From Paenibacillus xylanexedens (lineage in GTDB: Bacteria; Bacillota; Bacilli; Paenibacillales; Paenibacillaceae): a DNA stretch of 64,000 nucleotides. A program made the position numbers and the translations under genes. The stretch spans positions 806,001 through 870,000 of the forward strand of contig NZ_VEBF01000001.1 of assembly GCF_007676705.1 (NCBI RefSeq), written 5' to 3'. How positions within the stretch are numbered: position 1 is the first letter of the stretch; each line of letters opens with the position of its first letter. Under the pieces are notes generated by a model. It had not been told where the DNA came from, ran no database searches, and saw nothing but the letters and a program-made list of their open reading frames with translations. Below, piece after piece: positions 48,566-57,373 of the stretch.

Positions 48566-49522
48566 ATGAACAGAACAAATCGGCTTGCCGCCATCGTTAT
48601 GGCATTACAGCATGGTCACGAAACGGCACACTCATTGGGCGAGAAATTTGAAGTTTCCCGTCGCACCATTCTCCGGGATATCCAGTCCCTCTCCGAGATG
48701 AATGTACCCATTATTGCCATTTCCGGGCCGGGGGGCGGCTTCAGACTTATGGAGGGGTACGTATTGCCCCCATTACAGTTGGACCCGGTAGAGGCTGCGA
48801 CGCTCATATTTGCTCTTGAGGGCCTGAGCTGCTACGCAGATACGCCTTTTCACGAGAAACGCTGGACACTAATGAACAAAGTTAAGGCTATCATTCCAGA
48901 TGATATCATGGCCCGAATGGATCCCATGCTCAAACAACTGAATCATCACATCCCAGGCCGCAATTACATCCTGCATCACCTCGACCCCTTGCTAGCCTGC
49001 ATACCTGAACAAGGATGGCTGAGTGTGCTGTATCGTTCCGCATCTCGTGAGAGATGGCTACATATCTGTCCTACACGGGTCTATGCTTCCTCCGGCTTCT
49101 GGTACTGTGAAGCGTATTCTGTGGAACACGGTGAACCACGTCTGTTCCGGGTCGACCGAATTATCGATGTTAAGGCGATCGAGCCACAGGAAGCACAGGA
49201 GTTGAACGAACAGGCACAGCAACAGCGGAGCAGGCCGCAATCTCCAGAACAGCCGCCGACCCTGGTTAAGGCACAACTGAGTTATCGAGGAATGATTGAA
49301 GCTGAACAGGACGAGCATATTGGTGAAAAGATGACTGAAATTGCCCCGGATCTCTGGGAATTATCATTCCTTTGTCCACCAGGGGAATGGGACTGGGCCG
49401 TACGATTCTTTTACCGATTGGGACGTGAAGCCGAAGTGATCGAACCCCTCAAACTTCGCAACGAGATTCGTCTGCACGCCGAGGAAGTGAGCCAGAAATA
49501 CCTTGCTTCAACCAAGTCGTAG
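48566..49522 (+). CDS. YafY-type HTH/WYL transcriptional regulator
   Basis: 318 residues. An N-terminal DeoR-like winged HTH (GEKFEVSRRTILRDIQSLSEMNVPI, about 27-51) precedes a WYL domain, where SSGFWYCEAYSVEHGEPRLFRVDRI replaces the canonical WYL, and a WCX extension. WYL proteins bind nucleic acids or other ligands and often control DNA-damage or defence genes. ATG 48566 follows CGGAG. It is 34 bases ahead of the AlkZ-related gene and probably co-transcribed. Confidence 0.9.
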   Translation: MNRTNRLAAIVMALQHGHETAHSLGEKFEVSRRTILRDIQSLSEMNVPIIAISGPGGGFRLMEGYVLPPLQLDPVEAATLIFALEGLSCYADTPFHEKRWTLMNKVKAIIPDDIMARMDPMLKQLNHHIPGRNYILHHLDPLLACIPEQGWLSVLYRSASRERWLHICPTRVYASSGFWYCEAYSVEHGEPRLFRVDRIIDVKAIEPQEAQELNEQAQQQRSRPQSPEQPPTLVKAQLSYRGMIEAEQDEHIGEKMTEIAPDLWELSFLCPPGEWDWAVRFFYRLGREAEVIEPLKLRNEIRLHAEEVSQKYLASTKS

Positions 49523-49556
49523 CCTAACTACACACTAAAAGGAGCTTGCTTATATC

Positions 49557-50243
49557 ATGACATATGAACCTGTTGTAACGTACGAAGAAGCAGTACAGCG
49601 AATCCATTCTCTTGGATTGCTCCCACTGGCCCCTCTATTTGCCGAATATCCTTCACTGTCATCATTAACACCCAAAGAACATTGGCACAAGGATGATGAA
49701 TTGGATCCCTGGTTATGGCGTTCAAGCCTGGCTGAAGAGGGCATTGCTGCATATGGAAAGTTCGTTAAAAAGAAAGCGCTTCTCGTCTCGCGCGAATACT
49801 TCCCTTGGGTACACCGACTACTTGCCGACTCCAGAAGCATTGAGGAACAGTATGAAGCGGGTCTACTATCACGAGAAGCATCCAAACTATATTCTTTGAT
49901 TGAAGAACAGGAAGGCATCGATGGACGCGCCTTGCGATCACAGGCCGGTTATGGAGCAAAAGAGGACAAGAAGACATTTGACCGCGGTCTTCTGGACCTT
50001 CAGGGCTGCGCAGCCATTGTGATTAGTGGAACCAAAGAAAAAGAAGGTCTCGCAGAAGGTAAAGTCGCTTGGAACAGCTCTGCATATGAGACTGCTGGTC
50101 AATGGATGAAACGTCATGGCATTGAGCCATTTGAAGGCAGCGTCGCAGAAGCTCGTGAACTGCTGGTTACCCAACTGCAGCAACATGCTTCGCCAGTCGC
50201 GTTATCAAGCATCGCGAAAGCACTTGGCATCCCTGGAATCTAA
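49557..50243 (+). CDS. AlkZ-related protein, unknown function
   Basis: 228 residues. It looks like proteins annotated as AlkZ-related in Paenibacillus (memory-based): YEEAVQRIHSLGLLPLAPLF at the start, DPWLWRSSLAEEGIAAYGKFVKKKALLV in the centre, and a winged-helix-like segment in the second half. AlkZ (HTH_42) glycosylases unhook interstrand crosslinks with a QxQ or QxD motif, which is not evident here, so enzymatic activity is doubtful. It has its own GGAG site. Confidence 0.65.
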   Translation: MTYEPVVTYEEAVQRIHSLGLLPLAPLFAEYPSLSSLTPKEHWHKDDELDPWLWRSSLAEEGIAAYGKFVKKKALLVSREYFPWVHRLLADSRSIEEQYEAGLLSREASKLYSLIEEQEGIDGRALRSQAGYGAKEDKKTFDRGLLDLQGCAAIVISGTKEKEGLAEGKVAWNSSAYETAGQWMKRHGIEPFEGSVAEARELLVTQLQQHASPVALSSIAKALGIPGI

Positions 50244-50248
50244 ATAAA

Positions 50249-50285
50249 GCCCATCCCGGTTGTTACAGATGCAACCGGGATGGGC
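50249..50285. terminator. Bidirectional hairpin between convergent genes
   Basis: GCCCATCCCGGTTG/CAACCGGGATGGGC, 14-bp perfect stem with a nine-base loop. A T-rich tail follows on the minus strand, so it mainly ends uxaA transcripts. Confidence 0.8.
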
Positions 50286-50340
50286 TGCGTTCCACGATAT
50301 GACGATTCCCACACGATAACGACTTCCATCCATACTGGAT

Positions 50341-51855
50341 TTAGAGAATCACGCCATCCTTGAATATGGCAATCTCCCGGAATCCATGCTGCTCACTGAG
50401 TGTATGTGACCGTCCTGAAGCAATATCAATCAGCTGGCTGAACATCTGTACTTTTACCTCGTCCATCGTCCGCCCCTCCAACAACTGGCCAGCATTGAAG
50501 TCAATCCAGTGTTTTTTGCGATTCGCCAGATCGGATTGGGTCGCAATCTTAACAGTAGGCACCGGGCCTCCAAATGGAGTTCCACGTCCTGTGGTGAAGA
50601 GTACTATATGTGCACCGGCCGCAGATAGTGCGGTAACAGACACCAGATCATTACCGGGTGCTTCCACAATGTTGAGACCGGTTTGAGTCACACGTTTGCC
50701 ATAACGCAGAACGTCGACTACCGAAGAACGTCCTCCCTTTTGCGTACATCCAAGTGACTTTTCTTCCAGCGTCGTGATGCCTCCAGCCTTGTTCCCAGGT
50801 GAAGGATTCTCATAAATGTTCTGGCCATGGTTCACAAAATATTGCTTGAAGCCATTCACCAAGTCCACCAAATCTTGAAATACCTGCTCATTGGCAGCCC
50901 GGTTCATTAAGATCGTCTCTGCACCAAACATCTCAGGAACTTCAGTCAGAATGGCCGTTCCACCGGCAGCAACCAGCATATCCGCAACGGAACCAACCAG
51001 CGGATTAGCTGTTATGCCGGATAACCCGTCAGAGCCTCCACATTTCAAGCCAATTTTGAGTTTGCTGAGCGGAAGCGGCTGACGTTGTTCATGTTCAGCG
51101 ATCTCCACAAGTTCTTCCATCAGTCGAAGCCCTTCCTCAAGCTCGTCATCCGTTTCCTGTGCTTTGAGAAACCGTACTTTGCCTCGGTATTCCGGAGCAA
51201 TACATTCACGGAATTCATCAACCTGATTGTTCTCACAGCCCAGACCGATGACCAGCACGCCTCCTGCATTCGGATGCTCCACCAAGGAAGCCAGTAACTG
51301 TTGTGTGTACTTCAGATCATCGCCAAGCTGTGAACACCCGAACGGATGCGGAAAGTGATATACACCATCTACCCGACTTCCAAATTGTGACTGTCCCATA
51401 CGTGCCAACGCTTCACACACTTTATTGATACATCCGACCGTATTCACAATCCAGATCTCGTTACGAATACCTGCCTCACCGTTAGGCCGCAAATAACCAT
51501 CGAATGAACGCAGATGTTCCGGAGGCATGTCCGTCTGAACCTGAGTTGTCGGTTGGTACTCATATTCAAGCAATCCGTGCAGACCGGTCTTCAGGTTGTG
51601 GCTATGAATCCAGCTTCCCTGCTCGATCTGCTCCTTGGCAATACCGATGGAGAAACCATACTTCATCACATCATCACCTGGCGCCAGGGTATGCACAGCA
51701 ATCTTATGCCCCTTCGGCACGTCATCCAGCAGTGTAAAGGAAACACCGTCCGGTAATGTAATACGTTCTCCTTTGGCATAATCCCGAAGCGCTATAATCA
51801 CATCATCCTGTGGTTGAATGGCAATCCAGTCATTGATTGTACTTGTTGTGTTCAT
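50341..51855 (-). CDS. uxaA: Altronate dehydratase
   Basis: 504 residues. It has an N-terminal SAF domain (about 10-90) and a C-terminal UxaA domain with NTVGCINKVCE, FPHPFGCSQLGDD, GLGCENNQ, LKCGGSDGLSG and an RxGK-like end. It converts D-altronate to 2-keto-3-deoxygluconate in galacturonate breakdown. The ATG overlaps the uxaB stop by four bases (ATGA). The later KDG kinase and aldolase, and uxaC, are not in the window. Confidence 0.95.
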   Translation of the reverse strand: MNTTSTINDWIAIQPQDDVIIALRDYAKGERITLPDGVSFTLLDDVPKGHKIAVHTLAPGDDVMKYGFSIGIAKEQIEQGSWIHSHNLKTGLHGLLEYEYQPTTQVQTDMPPEHLRSFDGYLRPNGEAGIRNEIWIVNTVGCINKVCEALARMGQSQFGSRVDGVYHFPHPFGCSQLGDDLKYTQQLLASLVEHPNAGGVLVIGLGCENNQVDEFRECIAPEYRGKVRFLKAQETDDELEEGLRLMEELVEIAEHEQRQPLPLSKLKIGLKCGGSDGLSGITANPLVGSVADMLVAAGGTAILTEVPEMFGAETILMNRAANEQVFQDLVDLVNGFKQYFVNHGQNIYENPSPGNKAGGITTLEEKSLGCTQKGGRSSVVDVLRYGKRVTQTGLNIVEAPGNDLVSVTALSAAGAHIVLFTTGRGTPFGGPVPTVKIATQSDLANRKKHWIDFNAGQLLEGRTMDEVKVQMFSQLIDIASGRSHTLSEQHGFREIAIFKDGVIL

Positions 51856-53369
51856 TCCCCTTCACCTTCCAACAAACTGATTTCACGAACAACTGCTGCA
51901 CGCAGCCCTTCTCTTGCATCCAGATTTTCGCCCCAGATCAGGGTATCCGACAACACGGCCGCCACTCGGTTACTCAGTTGCTCCTGATTCCTATGAAGTG
52001 AATCATAACCCTCCCAATGTGCAGCTAAAGCAGCTAGAACATCCGGGTCATCTCGCAAAAGTACGGCTTCCCCATTCAGTCGTTGTCCCTTGTAGCCTTC
52101 AAGCGTATTTACAGGACGATAAAGACACACTAATCCCGCAAATCCCTGGATTAAACGTTCAGGCCAGCTTCCCTGATTTTGCTCGTAGGCCAGAAGTGTA
52201 GGCAGCACACGAACTTTGAATTTTCCGATCGTATTTAATGCAATATCCTGCAATTTGTGATCAATATACGGGTTAAGAAAACGTTCAAATACTTCTTCCG
52301 CATATTGTTCCAGATGATGATCAGGCATATCAAGAGCAGGGACGATCTCCTGGTGCACAGCATCTCTAATCCATGGGCCAAAATGTGGATCTTCCATCGT
52401 TTCTCTCACATATTGCTTGCCTTGCAGAATACCAAGAGAAGACATCAGCGTATGTGCACCATTCAGAATCCGAACCTTGCGTACCTGAAAAGGCTTCAGA
52501 TCTTTCACCCAGTGTACATTGAGGCCCGCCTGCTTGAGTGGCAGTTTTTTGTCCAGTGATTCATCGCCCTGAATGGCCCAGAAATGATATGGCTCTGCCG
52601 TATTGATCAATTGATCTTCGTACCCCCAGCGATTCGTCAGGGAATCGGCTTCCTCCTGGGTTGGCGCACCTGTGACAATTCGATCTACCAGATTATTCAG
52701 AAAGTCATTATGATTCTCAATCCATGAACGGAAGCCATCCGAATACCCATAATCTTCACTGTGACGGAGGACACAACTGCGCAGTACATCACCATTGCCT
52801 TCGAGCAACTCACATGGCAGATGAATCAAACCTCTGGATGGGTCACCATCAAATTTCAAGTATCGCTGATGCAGGAAAACCGTTAATTTCCCCGGAAATG
52901 ATTGAACGGGTTCACCCTCGATATAGTCTGCATACGTATATTTCAATCCTGATTCGGTTGTATTGGAGATGACAAACTCAAGTGAAGGCAGTTCCGCCAA
53001 ATTCAGAAAAGCCTCCCATTCTTCGTATGGATTGATACACTGTGAGAAAATGGAGATCAACTCTGTCCGCTCAACCGGCTTTCCTTGAGACAGTCCACGT
53101 GTAATCATCGTATATAAGCCATCCTGATCGCGAATCTGCTCCAGCTTGGCCTTGCCTCCTGGTCGTGGTTGAGTAACAGCTACACTTCCATGGAATTTGC
53201 CTTGTCTGGCACTCTCATGAAGCATCCAGTCTGCAAACCCCCGCAAGAAATTACCTTCTCCGATCTGCAAAACTTTCACAGGACGCTCCATAATCTCCTT
53301 GCACTTGCGCTGACCATCGCTTCCGAGCAGATTCAGCTTCAACCTGGGACGTTTCGTGCTTGCCGACAT
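51852..53369 (-). CDS. uxaB: Tagaturonate reductase
   Basis: 505 residues of the mannitol dehydrogenase/altronate oxidoreductase family. The NAD-binding start VLQIGEGNFLRGFADWM and VRILNGAHTLMSSLG identify it. It interconverts D-tagaturonate and D-altronate with NADH. ATG 53369 has GAGG nine bases upstream. It is the first gene of the uxaB-uxaA unit, beside a divergent AraC-type gene and a cre-like site. Confidence 0.94.
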   Translation of the reverse strand: MSASTKRPRLKLNLLGSDGQRKCKEIMERPVKVLQIGEGNFLRGFADWMLHESARQGKFHGSVAVTQPRPGGKAKLEQIRDQDGLYTMITRGLSQGKPVERTELISIFSQCINPYEEWEAFLNLAELPSLEFVISNTTESGLKYTYADYIEGEPVQSFPGKLTVFLHQRYLKFDGDPSRGLIHLPCELLEGNGDVLRSCVLRHSEDYGYSDGFRSWIENHNDFLNNLVDRIVTGAPTQEEADSLTNRWGYEDQLINTAEPYHFWAIQGDESLDKKLPLKQAGLNVHWVKDLKPFQVRKVRILNGAHTLMSSLGILQGKQYVRETMEDPHFGPWIRDAVHQEIVPALDMPDHHLEQYAEEVFERFLNPYIDHKLQDIALNTIGKFKVRVLPTLLAYEQNQGSWPERLIQGFAGLVCLYRPVNTLEGYKGQRLNGEAVLLRDDPDVLAALAAHWEGYDSLHRNQEQLSNRVAAVLSDTLIWGENLDAREGLRAAVVREISLLEGEGE

Positions 53370-53433
53370 GGACACTCACCTCATCGATTATTTGTACACT
53401 CTGAATGCCGCCCGAAGGCTTGCACCCTTATAT

Positions 53434-53447
53434 TGTAAACGCTTTAA
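53434..53447 (-). promoter_or_regulatory. cre site in uxaB promoter
   Basis: TGTAAACGCTTTAA matches 13 of 14 positions of the cre consensus. On the minus strand it overlaps a TACAAT-type -10, so CcpA binding would block the start. Confidence 0.65.
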
Positions 53448-53560
53448 ATTCATTGTATCATCAATAAAAGGAAATTAAATTGCTTATATTGCGGTAAATA
53501 TACTCTCTCATGACTAGGTATAACATCTCGTTGAAGACGTTGGTTTGGAAAGGAGCCTCT

Positions 53561-54436
53561 ATGGAGCGTTCACCTGTTCGTACAACTATCCAGGCAGAAT
53601 CCGGTATTCCCTTTCGCCTGGTGTACAGTGACACTAAATCCCCCCAGAGCGAATTGCCGGATCACCTTCACGACTGGCATGAAATTATCTATGTATATCG
53701 AGGTCAGGGAAGCATTTTTATTGATACGGGTCTGGAGAATATGCAGGAAGGAGATCTGTTTATCATTCCAGGTAGCACGGTACACCGAGCCTTGCCTGAT
53801 GCAGGCAACCCGGTCACATCTTCCGCAATATTCTTCAGTCCGGGATTACTGGCATCGACCGCCGGAGGTGCTGCTTCTTCCTTACTGAGCCTGTTTGAAC
53901 GTTGTCGCAAACAACGGGTGTATAAGAGACATCTGAACGAAGAGGAGCAAACCAAGGTGGCCTCGCTTATTGATGACATTCAGGAAGAATTTCAGCTTGG
54001 ACATCATCTGAGTGCCCATGCGGCTCTATTAAGACTGCAACTGCTGCTCGTTTTTCTGGAACGTCTGGAAGCCGCGGGACCTGCGAGTCCAGGGAAGTCC
54101 GCTTCGGGTCCATCATGGCTCTCTTCCACGATCTCTCATATTGATGACAACCTTCGGAATGGACTCTCTCTGCATGAACTGGCCCAGTATGCCGCGGTAT
54201 CCCCTGCCCATTTTAGTCGTGCCTTCAAAAGGTACACAGGGATGACTCTGACGGATTACGCATTAGCGCGACGGGTCATTATGGCGAAAGAGCATCTGGT
54301 GCAAGGAGATGAGACAATGGCCGCCGTAGCGGATGCTTGCGGATTTGACAGCCTGCCCCATTTTTATCGTCAATTCAAAAAATTAACCGGCACTACGCCT
54401 GCAGCCTACCGCAGAACCATGAACAGTTCCCGTTAA
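53561..54436 (+). CDS. AraC-family regulator beside uxaBA
   Basis: 291 residues. A cupin domain (HLHDWHEIIYVYRGQGSIFI, about 32-51; IPGSTVHRALPD) precedes two HTH motifs (LAQYAAVSPAHFSRAFKRYTG; VADACGFDSLPHFYRQFKKLTG). It probably senses a uronate and activates uxaBA, from which it diverges. AAAGGAG lies five bases before ATG 53561. Confidence 0.9.
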   Translation: MERSPVRTTIQAESGIPFRLVYSDTKSPQSELPDHLHDWHEIIYVYRGQGSIFIDTGLENMQEGDLFIIPGSTVHRALPDAGNPVTSSAIFFSPGLLASTAGGAASSLLSLFERCRKQRVYKRHLNEEEQTKVASLIDDIQEEFQLGHHLSAHAALLRLQLLLVFLERLEAAGPASPGKSASGPSWLSSTISHIDDNLRNGLSLHELAQYAAVSPAHFSRAFKRYTGMTLTDYALARRVIMAKEHLVQGDETMAAVADACGFDSLPHFYRQFKKLTGTTPAAYRRTMNSSR

Positions 54437-54578
54437 AATAGAAATCGCCTGGAACATCGGTGTCCGGTCCTAATCATATATATCCACATATTCTTCTATA
54501 TGGCAGATGTGGTATGATAATCTGTATTATTACTTGTCGGAAACATTGCGTTCCGTTGTCAGAGGAGCTTAACATTCC

Positions 54579-56567
54579 ATGTTAAACGAATTGAATCGCA
54601 GGAATATCGGCATCTTCGCCCATGTAGATGCAGGGAAAACCACCACAACCGAGCATATGTTATACGAAAGTGGTGTCGTCCGCAGTCCCGGACGTGTGGA
54701 TGATGGAACAACAGCCACAGACTCGCTCGACATCGAGAAAGAACGTGGCATATCCGTTCAGGCGGCGATGACCTCTCTGATCTGGAAGAATACCATCATT
54801 GACCTTATTGATACGCCTGGACATATTGATTTCAGCTCCGAAGTAGAGCGAACGCTGCGTGTGATGGATGGCGCTATTCTGATTCTCTCAGCAGTGGAGG
54901 GAATTCAGTCCCAGAGCGAAGCCATCTGGCATGCCCTTCGTTCACTTCGCATCCCTACCATCATCTATATTAATAAAATGGATCGGATTGGCGCGTCTGC
55001 CTCAGTTGTAATGGAGCAGATTCGTTCCACCCTGTCCCCTTTCGCATGCGAAATTCAAACATGCCGTATCCATGAAGATTCATTTCTTGGCATTGACTCC
55101 CTCTGGAATCCGAATCCAGATTCTCTGTCAGGTTGCACACCATCCATTCCTGGTCTGGTCGAGATCCTTGCCGAGCTGGACGAAGAGGTCATGGAAGCCT
55201 ACATTCAGGAGACTCCGTTATCCCAAATGGATCTGAATGAAGCATTTCTGCGATATGTGCATCAGGGTGAGATGTTCCCTGTCTGTTATGGTGCTTCCGG
55301 CAAAGGAATCGGCGTCACGGCATTGCTGGATGCGGTCCTTGCATTTCTGCCTCCACCTGCACAGCCTGTGGACTCCCCCGTATCCGGTGTTGTGTTCAAA
55401 ATTGAACGTGATCGCACGATGGGACGCACAGCCTATGTCCGCATGTATGGTGGTAGCCTGCACAATCGGGATACCATTCATAATTCGACGCGGGAGCTTG
55501 AAGAAAAAGTGACTCAGATTCGCCGCATGGACGGACGAAAATGGTCGGATACCGGTTCCGTTCAAGCAGGGGAGATTGCTGCACTCTACGGACTGAGCGA
55601 CACACATGTGGGTGATATAATTGGAAGTCCCGAGGGTGTACCTCCTCTGCCACAGATGGCTGTGCCGTTGTTGACGGTGCAAGTACATGGGAAAGACCCG
55701 GCACGTTACCCCGATCTGGTGGCAGCATTGCAGGAGTTGACGGACGAAGATCCCTTGCTCGACCTGCAATGGTTGCCAGAGGAACGCGAATTGCATCTCA
55801 AGGTCATGGGTACCATTCAGCTTGAGATTTTATCCAGCTTGTTACTGAGTCGTTTCGGATTGGATGTCGTATTCGATCCACCATCCGCCATCTACAAGGA
55901 GACCCCTCGTGTAGCGGGAGAAGGTTACATTGCCTATACGATGCCAAAGCCCTGCTGGGCCATCCTCCGTTTCAGGATCGAACCTTTGCCTCGCGGAAGC
56001 GGTCTGATCTATACCTCGACCGTAAGAGCCGATCACCTGCTGGTACGTTATCAGAACGAAGTCGAACGACGGATACCCGAAGCCTTGTCTCAAGGCATGC
56101 TCGGTTGGGAAGTCACCGACCTGCGCATCACGCTGGTAGAAGGGGAACATCATGTCTGGCATACCCACCCGCTTGATTTTGTCGTAGCCACACCTATGGG
56201 AATTATGGATGGATTGGCGAGAACAGGTACCACGTTGTTGGAACCCCTCCTTCAATTCAGGCTGACGGTCCCGGAGGAATACGGTGGCAAGGCCCTCAGC
56301 GACCTGGTACATATGCGGGCAACCTTCGAGGCTCCCGTCATTGGTGGTGGACGTTGTATTATTGAAGGGCTCATGCCTCTGGCCACCTCAATGGATTATC
56401 CGGTGAAGCTGCGTTCCGAAACAAGCGGCCGCGGGGTACTCACGACTTCGTTTGCCGGATACCAGGATGGTCCTGCGGATGTGACTCATACTCGCAAACG
56501 GAGAGGGGTTTATCCCCTGGATCAATCGAAGTATATTTTAAGTGTACGAAACGCGATTACATCATAA
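54579..56567 (+). CDS. Tet(M)/OtrA-like ribosomal protection GTPase
   Basis: 662 residues, an EF-G-like translational GTPase. G1 is AHVDAGKTTTT (about 14-24), followed by effector RGISVQAA, G3 DTPGHIDF and G4 NKMD. EF-G domains II-V follow and end in KRRGVYPLDQSKYIL. Length and order match tetracycline ribosomal protection proteins (about 640 residues). In the domain IV loop where Tet(M) has YSPVSTPADF, this protein has a WHTHPLDF-type sequence (aligned from memory), so drug displacement is unproven. GAGGAG lies 11 bases before the ATG. Confidence 0.88.
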   Translation: MLNELNRRNIGIFAHVDAGKTTTTEHMLYESGVVRSPGRVDDGTTATDSLDIEKERGISVQAAMTSLIWKNTIIDLIDTPGHIDFSSEVERTLRVMDGAILILSAVEGIQSQSEAIWHALRSLRIPTIIYINKMDRIGASASVVMEQIRSTLSPFACEIQTCRIHEDSFLGIDSLWNPNPDSLSGCTPSIPGLVEILAELDEEVMEAYIQETPLSQMDLNEAFLRYVHQGEMFPVCYGASGKGIGVTALLDAVLAFLPPPAQPVDSPVSGVVFKIERDRTMGRTAYVRMYGGSLHNRDTIHNSTRELEEKVTQIRRMDGRKWSDTGSVQAGEIAALYGLSDTHVGDIIGSPEGVPPLPQMAVPLLTVQVHGKDPARYPDLVAALQELTDEDPLLDLQWLPEERELHLKVMGTIQLEILSSLLLSRFGLDVVFDPPSAIYKETPRVAGEGYIAYTMPKPCWAILRFRIEPLPRGSGLIYTSTVRADHLLVRYQNEVERRIPEALSQGMLGWEVTDLRITLVEGEHHVWHTHPLDFVVATPMGIMDGLARTGTTLLEPLLQFRLTVPEEYGGKALSDLVHMRATFEAPVIGGGRCIIEGLMPLATSMDYPVKLRSETSGRGVLTTSFAGYQDGPADVTHTRKRRGVYPLDQSKYILSVRNAITS

Positions 56568-56581
56568 ATGGAGTTGACCTT

Positions 56582-57259
56582 GTGCTTATTAAATTTCTTA
56601 TCTTTGGCCTTCTGTGGCGGATTATAGGTAATCCGTTCATTGCCATTCTGATCTTACTCGTTATATTGTATTTCCTGGATCGTCGTTACGTTGGCGTATT
56701 CCCAAGCTTCACGAAACCCCTCAAGCGTATGCGTAACATCTCCCGGCTTCGGCAACAACTTGCGATGAGCCCCAATGAAGTGTCATCCAAGCTGGAGCTG
56801 GCTCGCCTGCTGATTGAGCGCAAACGTTACAGTGAGGCACATGCTTTATTGCTTGAACTGGAACGCCCATACGAACAATCGGCTGAGTATTGGGAGGCAC
56901 TGGGGACGACTGAGCTGCATTTGGGGAATATCGAAAAAGGCGAACGCCATATTTTGCAAGCCCTTGATATCAACCCTAGAGTCAAGTACGGACGCCCATA
57001 TCTAACCCTTGCTGGAGCCTTCAAAGAAACACATCGGGACAAAGCGCTGGATTACGTGCATCAGTTTCAGGAGATTCATTCTTCATCCAGTGAAGCTTAT
57101 TATCTGCTCGGCTCGGTACATCGTTCACTTGGCAACAATGCAGATGCTAAGCAGGCTTATGAGCAATCCTTAAACGTTTATCGCTCGTTGCCCAAATACA
57201 AGAAACGCCAGGAGCGCCGCTGGGCTGTCCGCAGTTGGTTCCGCAAGCGTGGATTGTAA
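56582..57259 (+). CDS. Membrane-anchored TPR protein
   Basis: 225 residues. An N-terminal hydrophobic hairpin (about 3-32; GLLWRIIGNPFIAILILLVI) is followed by a basic stretch and about four TPR-like repeats (ELARLLIERKRYSEAHALLLE; YWEALGTTELHLGNIEKGERH; YLLGSVHRSLGNNADAKQAYE), with a very basic tail. It starts at GTG, eight bases after GGAG and 14 bases after the GTPase stop, so it is co-transcribed. It may be a scaffold. Function unknown. Confidence 0.8.
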   Translation: MLIKFLIFGLLWRIIGNPFIAILILLVILYFLDRRYVGVFPSFTKPLKRMRNISRLRQQLAMSPNEVSSKLELARLLIERKRYSEAHALLLELERPYEQSAEYWEALGTTELHLGNIEKGERHILQALDINPRVKYGRPYLTLAGAFKETHRDKALDYVHQFQEIHSSSSEAYYLLGSVHRSLGNNADAKQAYEQSLNVYRSLPKYKKRQERRWAVRSWFRKRGL

Positions 57260-57309
57260 TGTCATCCGCTATACGCTGTAATATTCATATATAACTCTTC
57301 AAACCAATA

Positions 57310-57357
57310 AAAGTGCACTGAATTCTGCCCTTGTATGAGCAGAATTCAGTGCACTTT
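57310..57357. terminator. Bidirectional terminator
   Basis: A perfect 19-bp stem, AAAGTGCACTGAATTCTGC against its inverted copy, with a ten-base loop between convergent genes. Confidence 0.92.
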
Positions 57358-57373
57358 ATTCATTGAAAACCGT

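Noticed and set aside
54579-56567. Calling the GTPase a proven tetracycline-resistance gene.
   Set aside because: Only the family is supported. The tip loop differs, and chromosomal relatives often have no resistance phenotype.
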